DNA from: Ktedonobacterales bacterium
GTDB taxonomy: Bacteria > Chloroflexota > Ktedonobacteria > Ktedonobacterales > DATBGS01
Direction of reading: 5' to 3'
NCBI GenBank assembly: GCA_036557285.1
Contig: DATBHW010000018.1
Span: forward strand, 36,840-100,839
DNA length: 64,000 nt
Shown here: one piece after another, positions 43,565-52,650 of the stretch
Layout of the letters: every line of letters begins with the position of its first letter
Numbering within the stretch: position 1 is the stretch's first letter
Notes under the pieces: model-generated
Told to the model about the DNA's origin: nothing
What the model saw: the letters and a program-made list of their open reading frames with translations, nothing else
Databases searched by the model: none
Translations under genes and position numbers: made by a program

Positions 43565-44605
43565 TCAGGCGTCCGTAAGAACCAGCAGGCTCTCTGCCCG
43601 CTGCCGACGCCCCTGTTCCGGCCAGGGGATCTCCATACGTTCCCAACTTTGTCCAGCATCCGGGGAGCGATACAGGCCCTGGTTGTTGGCTGCATAGAAA
43701 ACGCCTGGCTCGGTGTTGGCAGCCGCGAGCACAGAGGCCAGCGTACCCTTGGAGGCAGGCATCCCTTGCAGAACCTGCTGCCAGGGACTGCCGCCTGCCC
43801 TGCGATAGATCGCAGACTCGGCCCACCTGGGATTATGGGCCTGTTGTGGTCCAGCCGCCGCTGAGACAACTAGCGTGTCAGGATCAGCGGGATCGACCGC
43901 CAGCCCCCAGAGGTAATGGTGCTGTAGACCCGCGCCAGGTCGTTCCCAAGTAGTGCCGCCATCATGGCTCTCTGCAAACCCTTGCCCTGGTTGCAGGAAG
44001 CCATCCCCGGCAGCGGAATAGATGTAGCCGGGCCGCTGCCGGGGCAAGGCAAGGGTGTGACTATCGAAAGGTCCCCCCGGCTGGCGATCCTCCCAGGTCT
44101 GGCCGCCATCAAAGCTCCGTACCAGCGCGCCAGCCTCGATGGCTACCACCAAGACCCCTGCCCGCAAGGGGTCAAGCCCAACGGCGCGAACGTGGCTGGT
44201 GTAAGGTCGAGGCGGAAAGCTCCAGGTGGGCGCCGAAGGGAGCGTGAGCAGGTGGGATAGTTCCTGCCAGGAGGCTCCACCGTCCTCCGAGCGGTAGAGG
44301 GCGCTCGGTTCTGTGCCAGCATAGACCACACCCCACGTCCCCACACGTTCGGTAGGGCTGACAGCCACTGCCATTAGCTGCGGGGAGCGAATGCCCTCCC
44401 CTGCTGGATGCCAGGAGCGACCGGCATCAGTACTGCACCATAAGCCACGCCCAAAAGTGCCACAATACAGCCGCTCTGGCTGGAGTGGATCAGCGGCAAG
44501 GCATTGTGTGGGGAAGCCTTCGAGGAGGCGGTGGGCCTGCCAGACGCCCTGCTGCCGTTGGAGCAGCAACAGGCCATCGGACAGAGCGACAAAGACACGA
44601 GTCAT
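43565..44605 (-). CDS. BNR/sialidase-like beta-propeller protein
   Basis: A 346-residue cytosolic protein built of repeated propeller blades with Asp-box-like motifs: STDAGRSWHPAG, SEDGGASWQEL, SFDGGQTWEDRQPGG, SHDGGTTWERPG and SPDAGQSWERM. Such VPS10/BNR propellers are found in glycosidases and in proteins of unknown function; no catalytic residues can be named. AGGGGGTTCTC precedes the ATG at 44605. A second frame continues beyond the stop to 43437 with a plausible coding sequence, so a frameshift near the 3' end is possible. Confidence 0.78.
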   Translation of the reverse strand: MTRVFVALSDGLLLLQRQQGVWQAHRLLEGFPTQCLAADPLQPERLYCGTFGRGLWCSTDAGRSWHPAGEGIRSPQLMAVAVSPTERVGTWGVVYAGTEPSALYRSEDGGASWQELSHLLTLPSAPTWSFPPRPYTSHVRAVGLDPLRAGVLVVAIEAGALVRSFDGGQTWEDRQPGGPFDSHTLALPRQRPGYIYSAAGDGFLQPGQGFAESHDGGTTWERPGAGLQHHYLWGLAVDPADPDTLVVSAAAGPQQAHNPRWAESAIYRRAGGSPWQQVLQGMPASKGTLASVLAAANTEPGVFYAANNQGLYRSPDAGQSWERMEIPWPEQGRRQRAESLLVLTDA

Positions 44606-44901
44606 GAGAACCCCCTTGCCAGGCAGAAAAGCAACCATCGCTGGCGCGGTGCGTTATCGAGCATTCTTCTTACTGGAGTGTATCACTTGTCACTCCTTCA
44701 AGAGATGGGCCATGACGCCGAATCTCCTATGGAGTGGCGCGAACAGGAAACCGAAGAGCGTCCGCCTTCTGAGCTATGGTCCTGCTGATGCGGCTCTAGG
44801 AACTGCCGCTCTCCTCATAGCCTGCGCCCCTCGCTCGCCCTGCCCTCATTCGGACTCTCCGCGTGGGGGGCATCTGGCGAAGCGCCCTCAGACAGAACCC
44901 T

Positions 44902-45777
44902 TTAAGGAGAGCCATCTGAAAAGCTCTCAAAAAGCGTCATCGGTCTGACCGTTGGACGCTCTGGCTGCCAGGGTAGTGGCGGCAGCGGCACGAGTGCCTG
45001 TACGCGCTGATAGAGTGCAGCACACAGCCCTGGCGAGTCCTCCTCAAAAGCACAATGACAAAAGACGTAGAGCGTCTTGCCCTGTTGGAGCCATTGCCCC
45101 AACTGCTGTGCCCACTCATCAAGAAATGGCGCATTGACCCCTAGCTCTGGATGACCGATGTAGCGTAGGAACGCAAAGTCCGTCGTGCACGCAATCTGCA
45201 AGGGGAGATGGGGCTTGCGTTCGCGGGTTGCCAGTAATGCTTGATCCTTTGTATCTCCAGTGCGGAGCGGTCTGGTATCCATCATGACCCGTCCAACCTG
45301 ATGCTGCTCCAGTAAGGCGTGCAATGACGCAGCCTGCTGGTCGGTATAAAAGCCTGGGTGCCGCACTTCTACGGCGAGGCGCAGATCAGCGGGCCAGAAG
45401 TCCAGAAACGCTTGGAGCCGCTCCAGGTTGGACGGAGAAAAGGATGGAGGCAATTGCAGAAACATCGGTCCTAAGCGATCTTCCAGTCCCCGCACCCGTT
45501 CGGTGAACACTTGGGTTTCTGCTTTGGTGTGATCAAGACGCGCCGCATGACTGATGGCGCGCCAGACTTTGGGGCAGAAGCGAAACGTCGAGGGAGTCTC
45601 CGCTCGCCAGCGGGCAATCAGTTCTGCCGAGGGCAGCGCATAAAAGAGGGTGTTCCCCTCTATAGCAAGTAGGCGTTGGCTATAGAGCCGCAGAAATGAC
45701 CGAGCGGGTGTGTGGGGAGGAAAGAAATTACCGACCCACGCTTTGCTGCCCCAGACCGGGCCTCCGATGTAGAGCAT
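44902..45777 (-). CDS. DUF72 family protein (TIM-barrel)
   Basis: A 291-residue DUF72 (YecE-like) protein: IGGPVWGSKAWVGNFFPP near the N terminus, then LLAIEGNTLFYALPSAELIARW, FRFCPKVWRAISH, LGPMFLQLPPSF, LRLAVEVRHPGFY and a YVFCHCAFEEDSPG end. The family has a TIM-barrel fold, but its reaction is unknown. The ATG at 45777 has AAGGAG seven bases upstream. Convergent neighbours on neither side; stands alone. Confidence 0.88.
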   Translation of the reverse strand: MLYIGGPVWGSKAWVGNFFPPHTPARSFLRLYSQRLLAIEGNTLFYALPSAELIARWRAETPSTFRFCPKVWRAISHAARLDHTKAETQVFTERVRGLEDRLGPMFLQLPPSFSPSNLERLQAFLDFWPADLRLAVEVRHPGFYTDQQAASLHALLEQHQVGRVMMDTRPLRTGDTKDQALLATRERKPHLPLQIACTTDFAFLRYIGHPELGVNAPFLDEWAQQLGQWLQQGKTLYVFCHCAFEEDSPGLCAALYQRVQALVPLPPLPWQPERPTVRPMTLFESFSDGSP

Positions 45778-46064
45778 CACCATGCTCCTTCTGCGCTGAC
45801 CAACGTCTCTGGGAGGGGTCAGCATGGGCGTAACGTCCTATTCAGTATGCGTGTCCCCTACTGTAGCACGGAAACCAGAGGAGAGCAAGCAGCAGGGGAA
45901 AGGAAATGCAGTGTAGGGCAGCACTACCGATTGGTCGAGCGCGCCAGCCAGCACTTGCGTTCTCGTGTTTTTTTGTTCTGGTCAATGCACTTGTCTGGCG
46001 CTTCGTGGAAAGGAGGTGAAATCAAGCGCCCTGATAAGAGGCCAACACGGGCGAGACCTCGCTA

Positions 46065-47342
46065 TCACCCTCCGCTTGCACTTGCTTCCTGTGCAGCGTA
46101 GGCGCGTCGGCGCAGCAGCGGCTCGCGCATCGCCCTTGCATCTAGTTGGCTCGCGCCGAGAAACGTCACGAAGCGCGCCAACCCACGAGCCAGGGCCTCC
46201 GCAAAGGCCTCATCTGTGCCGAGAGCCTCGTCCTCCAACCACAAGCCCAGGATGACAAACGTGTTGGTCGTCCGGTCGAGTTTGCTGTCGAAGCGCGCGA
46301 CGATTCGGTCGCCCCACAACATCGGCAACGTGTAGTAGCCGAACTGGCGCTGGTGCTCTGGCTTGTAGACCTCCCACACGTAGTCGAAGCCAAACAAGGC
46401 TTTGGCGCGCCCGCGCGCACTGACATGATCGAGCGGCGCCAGGAAGACGATCTCATCCGTCGTGGTCGTCTCCAACGGCGTCCATGCCTGCGGCACGCGC
46501 CCTGCGCTGAGTTCGCTCAGCGCCTCGGCGTCGCTGCCGAGTGTGTAGTGTACCGCCTTCCAGCCCTCCACCTGTACCTCGATGATCTCGCCGTCGGCCA
46601 CCATTGTCCCGAACAGCTTCTTCTTTGCGGCGCGATCCGGCTCGCCACGCCCGTGAAAGGCATCAGCCGTCCGGCGGAGAGGCGCCAGGCCAGAGAAGTT
46701 GACTTCCTTTTTGATCAAGAAGCGATCAGCCTCGGCCTCGTCGCTTTCGCGCAGCAGATGCGCAGGCGCGACCGCTTCTGTGAGGGCGTACACGCGCTCA
46801 AATCGCTCGCGGTGGTGCGTCATCACTTCGCCGATGCGCCAGAGATAATACAAGGCCAGCGCGCTGTCCTTGCGGCCACGATAGCTCTGGGTGCGTGTCC
46901 GTGTCGCCATCTCGAAGTCGCGGTTGCTCACGGCGCCGCGCTCGCGCAGGATGGACCGCATTTCCTCTATGGCCTCGGCGTGGTCGCGGGCCATGCGATG
47001 AATGCGCGGGTCGCCAGAGAGGCCATCACGCTCGCGGCGCATGACCAAGCGCCAGTACGGCAACTCGTCCATCGGTCGGACGGCCAGCCAGCCACCCCAG
47101 TCAAAGAACTTGCGCTGCTGATAGGCCAGCTCTTCCCACAGGCTCGGCGTGTAATCGAGCACGCGGCTGTGCAGCGCAATGTCCTGGCTGCGCGCCAGGA
47201 TGTGCAGTGGGTCGAGTTGCAGGTACTCCATCGCGCGCATGGCCTGCTCGGTGCCCGCGATACCGCGCCAGCGTCGCCCGGGCCACAAGCCCTGCTTGCC
47301 GAGGATGAAACGACGGGCTGTCTCGATGGTGATAGTCAGCAT
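46065..47342 (-). CDS. YcaQ/AlkX-type winged-helix DNA glycosylase
   Basis: A 425-residue HTH_42-family protein of tandem winged helices. The AlkX/YcaQ catalytic QxD motif is present as Gln42-Leu-Asp44 in EYLQLDPLHILARSQDIALHSR. A C-terminal beta-barrel-like part carries FLAPLDHVSARGRAKALFGFDYVWEVYKP and QFGYYTLPMLWGDRIVARFD. This family unhooks DNA interstrand crosslinks and removes bulky N-alkyl purines. The start at 47342 begins with MLTITIETARRFIL, typical for the family. The C-terminal tail is Ala/Arg-rich. Confidence 0.9.
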   Translation of the reverse strand: MLTITIETARRFILGKQGLWPGRRWRGIAGTEQAMRAMEYLQLDPLHILARSQDIALHSRVLDYTPSLWEELAYQQRKFFDWGGWLAVRPMDELPYWRLVMRRERDGLSGDPRIHRMARDHAEAIEEMRSILRERGAVSNRDFEMATRTRTQSYRGRKDSALALYYLWRIGEVMTHHRERFERVYALTEAVAPAHLLRESDEAEADRFLIKKEVNFSGLAPLRRTADAFHGRGEPDRAAKKKLFGTMVADGEIIEVQVEGWKAVHYTLGSDAEALSELSAGRVPQAWTPLETTTTDEIVFLAPLDHVSARGRAKALFGFDYVWEVYKPEHQRQFGYYTLPMLWGDRIVARFDSKLDRTTNTFVILGLWLEDEALGTDEAFAEALARGLARFVTFLGASQLDARAMREPLLRRRAYAAQEASASGG

Positions 47343-47400
47343 GATACCCTCTTGGAGAGACTCGCAACACCCTGTTTACCACTGCGTAGTCGGCGGCCCT

Positions 47401-47982
47401 TCAGGCGCGCGTGTAGCGCATGAGCACCACGCCTGTGGGGAGTGGCCTGGATTCGAGCAGGCGCAGATTCACGCGCAGCCCATCAGGAAACAGCTTCTTG
47501 CCCTTGCCGAGCACCACCGGGTACACCCACAGGCTATATTCGTCCACCAGATCATGCTCGGCCAGGGTATGCACCAGCACGCTGCTGCCATCGGTGAGGA
47601 TGTTCTTGCCGGGCTGGGCTTTCAAGGTGCGTACTTCCTCGACCACGTTGCCGCGAATCACAGTGGAGTTGCGCCAGGCGGAGGCCGAGGCCAGGGTGGT
47701 GGAAACCACGTACTTCGGCACGGTGTTCATGAGATCGCCAAACGGGTCACCCTCTGGCATAGGTTCAAAGGCCCCGCCGTGGATCTGCCAGGTTTTGCGC
47801 CCCAGCAGCAGCGCGTCACTGTGGCTCATTGCCTCAAAGAAGTGCGCGCCAATGTCATCGTGCCAGTATGGCCCGGTCCACCCGCCGTGGGTGAAGCCGC
47901 CCTCGGTATCTTCTTCTGCGCCCCCAGGCGCTTGCATAACATTGTCCAACGACACAAACTCTGAGACCACGATCTTTCGCAT
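47401..47982 (-). CDS. dihydrofolate reductase / RibD C-terminal family protein
   Basis: A 193-residue RibD_C-type protein: MRKIVVSEFVSLDNVMQAPGG, then DALLLGRKTWQ, KYVVSTTLASASAW, ILTDGSSVLVHTLAEHDLVDEYSLWVYPVVLGKGKKLF. The NADPH-binding fold is complete. Stand-alone members of this group are of unknown substrate and are common in Actinobacteria and Chloroflexi. GGGAGGGAATC precedes the ATG at 47982. Confidence 0.9.
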   Translation of the reverse strand: MRKIVVSEFVSLDNVMQAPGGAEEDTEGGFTHGGWTGPYWHDDIGAHFFEAMSHSDALLLGRKTWQIHGGAFEPMPEGDPFGDLMNTVPKYVVSTTLASASAWRNSTVIRGNVVEEVRTLKAQPGKNILTDGSSVLVHTLAEHDLVDEYSLWVYPVVLGKGKKLFPDGLRVNLRLLESRPLPTGVVLMRYTRA

Positions 47983-48243
47983 GATTCCCTCCCTATCGAG
48001 CGACAACTCCAGGCTTTCAACCGTAGAACTCACCTGACGTACCAAGCGGGAAGGTTTGGAGGGCTTCGTCTGCGACTCGGCGTCATCCGGCGAGGGGTCA
48101 TGCCCTGAGCTTCTCTTCTTTCACCCAGAATCTATCACGGGAATGGACTTGTGTAAAGAACCGCTTTTTGCGATGCTCCTCATACCATTTATCACCGTCA
48201 CACGCTCTAAGGTAAGGCTTGGCTTGTCAGGCTGGTCCGCGTG

Positions 48244-48396
48244 CAGAGAACCCTGCCCATAATTCAGCAAAGCATTAAAGGGATCGGTTGCTCCCCTGGT
48301 CGCGCGCCCCTGCCAGTTCACTCTATGCAGGAAGATGTTCCTGGCAAGCGGGATGAGTTCTTTCGCCAGTAGCGGGTTGCGGACCTCGCTAAGCAT
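48244..48396 (-). pseudogene. possible Cas1 fragment
   Basis: A reverse-strand stretch reads MLSEVRNPLLAKELIPLARN, then NWQGRATRGATDPFNALLNYG. The second block resembles the inter-domain signature of Cas1 (gr..rGAtDPvNalLNYGyg.L). The similarity ends after LNYGQGSL, where the frame continues into unrelated residues. No start, no active-site parts, no other cas gene and no repeat array are seen. I read it as a decayed Cas1 remnant with moderate confidence. The rest of the gap 47983-48479 shows no gene. Confidence 0.4.
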
Positions 48397-48479
48397 CCTG
48401 GGTCTCTCGCACAAGAGGATACACGAACATGCGTGCGCTCTGAGCAATGCTGATACCGATCCTGGAAATCTTCCTGACC

Positions 48480-48899
48480 TTACGTGAGCGGAGGCGCCTC
48501 CGCGCCTTGGAGCATCAGGCGACAGACTGCCTCATACCCTGTGACCCAGGCATCGTGGTGAGCCTGGGTCCAGTGGTGTCCCAGAAAGTCGGCAAAGGTT
48601 TCCAACAGGACCACCCCCACGAGGAGGTAATGCTCTGGCCTGACGCCATAGCCCACATGCCGCTGCCCCAGTTCCTCGAGCATGTCAGACAGCACCTCGG
48701 GCTGCTGCATGTGCTCGACGATGAGGGCCAGCGATTCGCGCAACTTCTTGCGCTGGGCCGGCATATCGGTAGCCGCAAAGAGGACTCTGGTGTGGGGAAA
48801 GCGTGTGAACAGTCGCTCATAAAACGCGACCACAAACGCTTCTCCTTGCAGCACTACCGCTTGAAAACTGGTTTCGAGTAACTCGCTCTGGGCGCTCAT
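48480..48899 (-). CDS. single-domain globin (bacterial haemoglobin)
   Basis: A 139-residue globin of the Vitreoscilla/flavohaemoglobin type without a reductase part. The proximal F8 histidine is His81 in LGQRHVGYGVRPEHY, and Gln49 in DMPAQRKKL is at the E7 position, as in Vgb-like globins. The B-helix Tyr is in FYERLF. It could bind O2 or NO. The ATG at 48899 gives the usual N terminus (SELLETSFQAV); an upstream in-frame extension has no family support. Confidence 0.9.
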   Translation of the reverse strand: MSAQSELLETSFQAVVLQGEAFVVAFYERLFTRFPHTRVLFAATDMPAQRKKLRESLALIVEHMQQPEVLSDMLEELGQRHVGYGVRPEHYLLVGVVLLETFADFLGHHWTQAHHDAWVTGYEAVCRLMLQGAEAPPLT

Positions 48900-49104
48900 A
48901 CTATGCCTGCTTTCTCTAGACCTCCACGCAAGGCCGCCTGGCGTTTGGTAGCGGGTTGTTCTGTTCAGATCATACCCTTCATCTGCTGGTCTGTCCACTC
49001 CCCAAACGCATTTATGCGGATTGGCTGGCTGAGAGGGGCTGGCAGCCTTCATGGGTACTCCCAGCCTGGCCTGCACCGCAAGCAAGAGAGAGTAAGATCC
49101 ATGA

Positions 49105-51639
49105 TTACCGCGCGACGAGCTCTCCGGTTTCCAGTTGGCTCTGGATTAACCGGGCATAATAGCCCTGCTGTTGGAGCAGCTCCGCATGGGAGCCACGCTC
49201 CACAATGGCGCCTTGATCCAACACCAGAATAATATCGGCATGGCGAATCGTGCTCAAACGGTGGGCAATGACAATCTGCGTGCAGCACAGCGCCTGCAAG
49301 TTCTCTTCCACCACCCGCTCGGTGACGACATCCAGGGCGCTGGTCGCTTCATCCAAAAGCAGAATCACGGGATCCGTTGCCAGGGCACGGGCCAGCCCCA
49401 GCCGCTGGCGTTGCCCTCCCGAGAGGGCGCTTCCGCCTTCGGCCACAAAGGTTTCGTATTCCATCGGCATCTCTAAAATGTCTTCATGGATCGCGGCGGC
49501 TGAGGCAGCTTGAATCACCTGCTCCATACTCATGCCCGGCTGGTTGAGCGCAATGTTTTCGTGGATGGTGCCGCTGAAGAGGGTCGAACCTTGCGTGACA
49601 ACGCCAAACTGCGCGCGCACTGTCTGGTAATTGAGTTGGCGCAACGGCAGGCCATCGTAGAATACCTCCCCTTGTGTCGGCAGATATAAGCCTAGCAAGA
49701 GATTGCCCAGTGTGCTCTTCCCCGAACCGGTGCGCCCCACAATCGCTACTTTTTGTCCCGGCTGAATGGTCAGAGTAATATCATGCAGCAGGGGTGGTAA
49801 TTGCGGAGCATACTGAAAACTGACCTGCTCCAGCCGTATGTGCCCAGTCAGGCGCGGCGGCTCTCTGACGGCCAGGAGATCCTGCTCCGGTTCCGCCTCC
49901 ACGACATCAGCTACCCGTTCCAGGTGGGCCTGCACAAGTTGCAACTGTTTTCCACTGGCTACCAACGATGAGAGCGGTGTCACGAAAGCCCCGGCCAGCG
50001 TCACCAGCGCCAGCATCGTCCCTGCCTGGAGTGTGCCGCTGAGCACCTGAGCCGTGCCGACCACTAATAAGATCAACGGGGCTATGGCGCGTAGATTGGC
50101 GGTGGCGACCTCCACCAGGGCTGAAAGCTGGCTCCGGCGCACGGAGGCGTTCATCTGGTCGAAGAAGAGGCTGATCCACCGTTGAAGCGCACGATCTTCT
50201 GCGCCAGCGGCCTTGAGCGTGGTGATGCCCACCAGCGCCTCGACAGCATAGCTCTGCGCTTTGCCTTGGGCGAGCAGTTCCCTGGTGGCCTGGGCACGAA
50301 TCACTCGACTAGAAGCCAGGAGGATGGCAACTTGCAACAGGCCAAGCGCCAGCACCAGCCAGCCAAAAGTGGCTGACTGCGCGAAGAGAATGAGCAAGTA
50401 GGTGACTACCAGGCTTCCATCGAGGAGGGTGGAAATGAGTTGATTGCTGATGGTATCCCGAATGACGACATTACTGACTAAGCGTGCGAGCAGATCGCCG
50501 CTGGACCGCTGCTGAAAGAAGCGCAACGGCAATGAGAGCAGATGCTCAAAGAAGCCGAGCATCATCTGGCTATCCACGCGTGTTTGCACGTACAGCAGCA
50601 CGCTGGCACGCAGCCAGGTGCTTACTACCTGCGCCAGCATGAGTAACCCTAAACCCACCGCCAGCAGCGTCAAGGTATCGTTCATCTGGAACGGGAGAAT
50701 CTGATCCACCACGAACGCTGTCAGCAGCGGCACGGCCAGCCCAAAGAGTTGCAGCAGTAGGGACGCGCCCAGGATTTGCACGATGGAGAGCGGAGCAAGC
50801 TTGAGATAGCTCCAGAGATAGCCGCGCAGCGGGCGCTGGCGGGCGCTGGCGGTGCGATCAAAATGGGCGCCTGGCTCCAGCATCAGCACAATGCCCGTAA
50901 AACTTTTGAAAAATTCCTCGGTGCTCAAGCGCCTGCGCCCTAGACCCGGATCCACCACGTCTACCCACTTGTGAGAGAATCGCTCAACGATCAGAAAATG
51001 GTTGAACTCCCAATGCGCAATGGCGGGCAGGGTTATCAGCCGCAGATCATCTTCTTGAAGCGAAATGGCTCGAACCCGCAGGTTGTAGGTGCGGGCTGCT
51101 TTCACAATGTCCAGCGCCGAGAGGCCGTCACGCCCCACCTGGCAACGCTCGCGCACTTCCGAGACGCTGGTCTTGCGCCCGTAGTAGCCCAGCAGCATGG
51201 CAAGGCAGGCAGCCCCGCATTCCACCGCGCTCATTTGCCTTAGGACCGGCACCCGTCGCGGACGGCGCTGTGCCCAGAATCGGCTCCAGCGGGCGCGCCT
51301 GCCTTGTTCAGCGGGCGCTGCCCTGGACGGCTCAGAAGCAGGTCTGCTGGGCGCAGGAGAGTGCTCTGAGGGTGGGGGGGATAGCAGGGCTTGCTCCTGC
51401 TCCAGTTCCTGCTGGATCAGAGCACTCAAGGCGCGCGTCTGCCGGGCCTGGAACAGCTCTCGATGGTCAATGACCTCGGCCAGTCCGGCGGAGACATGCT
51501 TCGATTCGCCAGCGGGCAGGAGCCCGCTAAGCAAGGCAGACCGGCGCTGATAGAACGACTGGCGCTGCTCAGCGGAGAGCACCAGTGTCGGGCATTCATC
51601 CCGCCCCTCAGTCAAGGAGTCGTCTTCATAGCTGTTCAT
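49105..51639 (-). CDS. NHLM-type peptide exporter: C39 peptidase-ABC transporter
   Basis: An 844-residue fused exporter. About 130 hydrophilic N-terminal residues precede a C39 peptidase domain (PVLRQMSAVECGAACLAMLLGYYGR with the catalytic Cys; NHFLIVERFSHKWVDVVDPG with His and Asp), a six-helix ABC membrane domain (280-560) and an ATPase. The ATPase has Walker A GRTGSGKSTLGNLL, signature SGGQRQRLGLARAL, Walker B VILLLDEATSALD and the H-loop His. It cuts leader peptides after a Gly-Gly pair and exports the core. GGGAG stands six bases before the ATG. It lies downstream of two double-glycine precursors and an HlyD-like gene. Confidence 0.93.
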   Translation of the reverse strand: MNSYEDDSLTEGRDECPTLVLSAEQRQSFYQRRSALLSGLLPAGESKHVSAGLAEVIDHRELFQARQTRALSALIQQELEQEQALLSPPPSEHSPAPSRPASEPSRAAPAEQGRRARWSRFWAQRRPRRVPVLRQMSAVECGAACLAMLLGYYGRKTSVSEVRERCQVGRDGLSALDIVKAARTYNLRVRAISLQEDDLRLITLPAIAHWEFNHFLIVERFSHKWVDVVDPGLGRRRLSTEEFFKSFTGIVLMLEPGAHFDRTASARQRPLRGYLWSYLKLAPLSIVQILGASLLLQLFGLAVPLLTAFVVDQILPFQMNDTLTLLAVGLGLLMLAQVVSTWLRASVLLYVQTRVDSQMMLGFFEHLLSLPLRFFQQRSSGDLLARLVSNVVIRDTISNQLISTLLDGSLVVTYLLILFAQSATFGWLVLALGLLQVAILLASSRVIRAQATRELLAQGKAQSYAVEALVGITTLKAAGAEDRALQRWISLFFDQMNASVRRSQLSALVEVATANLRAIAPLILLVVGTAQVLSGTLQAGTMLALVTLAGAFVTPLSSLVASGKQLQLVQAHLERVADVVEAEPEQDLLAVREPPRLTGHIRLEQVSFQYAPQLPPLLHDITLTIQPGQKVAIVGRTGSGKSTLGNLLLGLYLPTQGEVFYDGLPLRQLNYQTVRAQFGVVTQGSTLFSGTIHENIALNQPGMSMEQVIQAASAAAIHEDILEMPMEYETFVAEGGSALSGGQRQRLGLARALATDPVILLLDEATSALDVVTERVVEENLQALCCTQIVIAHRLSTIRHADIILVLDQGAIVERGSHAELLQQQGYYARLIQSQLETGELVAR

Positions 51640-51650
51640 CGGGTTCTCCC

Positions 51651-52223
51651 TCACAACAGTTCTTGCAGCATCTTTGGCAGCAGCGTGAGCAGCGATTGTG
51701 ACCCAACGGGAATCTGGGTATGCACACTTCTCCCCGTCAACACAGGCGCGGAGAGGTTGGTGTGCAGTGCGAGCGTGACCACCATCGAGGGCTGCGTAAT
51801 GACCCAGGCGAGATCGCCAGCCAGCCCATACCGTTGGCGGGCCTCATCCGGGCTGAGCACATCCGGCGCAACACTTTCAATGGTGGCGCTCAGCGGCTCG
51901 GCTTGCCCGGTCAGGTACACGGTAATCGTCTGTCCAACGGGAAGATGTAAAGAAGGGGCGGCAGGCACGAACAGCAGCGCGGCTGTCTGGCCTGCATCCT
52001 GGGGTGCAATCTGGGCATCTTGAACGATGGCGCCTGCGGCTTCCACCGAAACGGCGACCTGCGCCTGCCAGGCCAGCACGGTAGCTGCCAGCAAAAGACC
52101 CAGCAGCACCCAGCAGCAGAGCAGAACTGGTGGTCGCACCAGGCGGGGCAGAATCTCCTTTTCCCGACGTTGTGTATACTCCTGGAGGGCTTGTGCCCGA
52201 AAAAGGTGTCGCTTTGAAACCAT
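51651..52223 (-). CDS. HlyD/NHLM secretion-like membrane-fusion protein (short)
   Basis: A 190-residue protein: a cytosolic N-terminal 30 residues, one helix (about 34-54; VLLCCWVLLGLLLAATVLAW) and a small beta-rich outer part (VEAAGAIVQDAQIAPQDAG, PVGQTITVYLTGQ). It resembles the ends of NHLM-type HlyD secretion proteins but lacks the long coiled coil, being less than half the usual length. Either a minimal adaptor for a single-membrane cell or a deletion. GAGGGAAAAGAGC precedes the ATG; its stop is 11 bases before the exporter start. Confidence 0.75.
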   Translation of the reverse strand: MVSKRHLFRAQALQEYTQRREKEILPRLVRPPVLLCCWVLLGLLLAATVLAWQAQVAVSVEAAGAIVQDAQIAPQDAGQTAALLFVPAAPSLHLPVGQTITVYLTGQAEPLSATIESVAPDVLSPDEARQRYGLAGDLAWVITQPSMVVTLALHTNLSAPVLTGRSVHTQIPVGSQSLLTLLPKMLQELL

Positions 52224-52356
52224 GCTCTTTTCCCTCTGAATGACAGGTACAGGTCGTGGCTGCTGGGTCCGAGACACGTATTTTGGCAGCACCCCTGGGA
52301 GAGAGCTGGTTTAGAGCCTCTCCCAGGAATGCGTTGCTGTTCGCTTGGCAACTTGA

Positions 52357-52385
52357 CCCTGGCAGGCACACATCGCCTGCCAGGG
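52357..52385 (-). terminator. hairpin after precursor peptide 2
   Basis: Exact 11-bp stem (52357-52367 with 52375-52385), 7-base loop, directly downstream of the second precursor gene. A nearly identical hairpin follows the first precursor, so the structure was duplicated with the gene. It probably dampens read-through into the exporter genes. Confidence 0.6.
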
Positions 52386-52396
52386 CCAGCGCGGGA

Positions 52397-52567
52397 TTAG
52401 AAGTTGGGGTCAATGATGCTGGGGCCTGGAGGGAACGCTGCGGGGCTGTTCGGCTCAAAGCCCCCAGTCACCTGCTCCAACTGCTCATCGGTCAGCTCCA
52501 CCTGCGCTGTTGGCATGGCGGGCTGCTCGTCTTGCTTGTTCTCAGTCTTCTGGTTCTCGTTCGACAT
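52397..52567 (-). CDS. double-glycine, proline-rich precursor peptide 2
   Basis: A 56-residue peptide: a hydrophilic leader with VELTDEQLEQVTGG, the classical double-glycine exporter signal, then a core of 20 residues, FEPNSPAAFPPGPSIIDPNF. The core has no Cys, six Pro and two Ser. No lanthionine, radical-SAM or YcaO gene is nearby. It is a paralogue of the peptide at 52651. The C39 exporter downstream would cleave after the Gly-Gly. AAAGGAG stands eight bases before the ATG. Confidence 0.85.
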   Translation of the reverse strand: MSNENQKTENKQDEQPAMPTAQVELTDEQLEQVTGGFEPNSPAAFPPGPSIIDPNF

Positions 52568-52611
52568 GTTGGGTGCTCCTTTTTCTGTGCTTACTTTGTT
52601 GGTCTCCCCGT

Positions 52612-52638
52612 CCTGGCAGGCAGACATCGCCTGCCAGG
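52612..52638 (-). terminator. hairpin after precursor peptide 1
   Basis: Exact 10-bp stem (52612-52621 with 52629-52638), 7-base loop, between the two precursor genes; near copy of the hairpin at 52357-52385. Confidence 0.55.
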
Positions 52639-52650
52639 GCCAGCGCGGGA

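Noticed and set aside
46146..47423. 425-codon open frame on the + strand opposite the YcaQ-type gene
   Set aside because: Shadow frame of a GC-rich gene; the reverse strand has all the family motifs.
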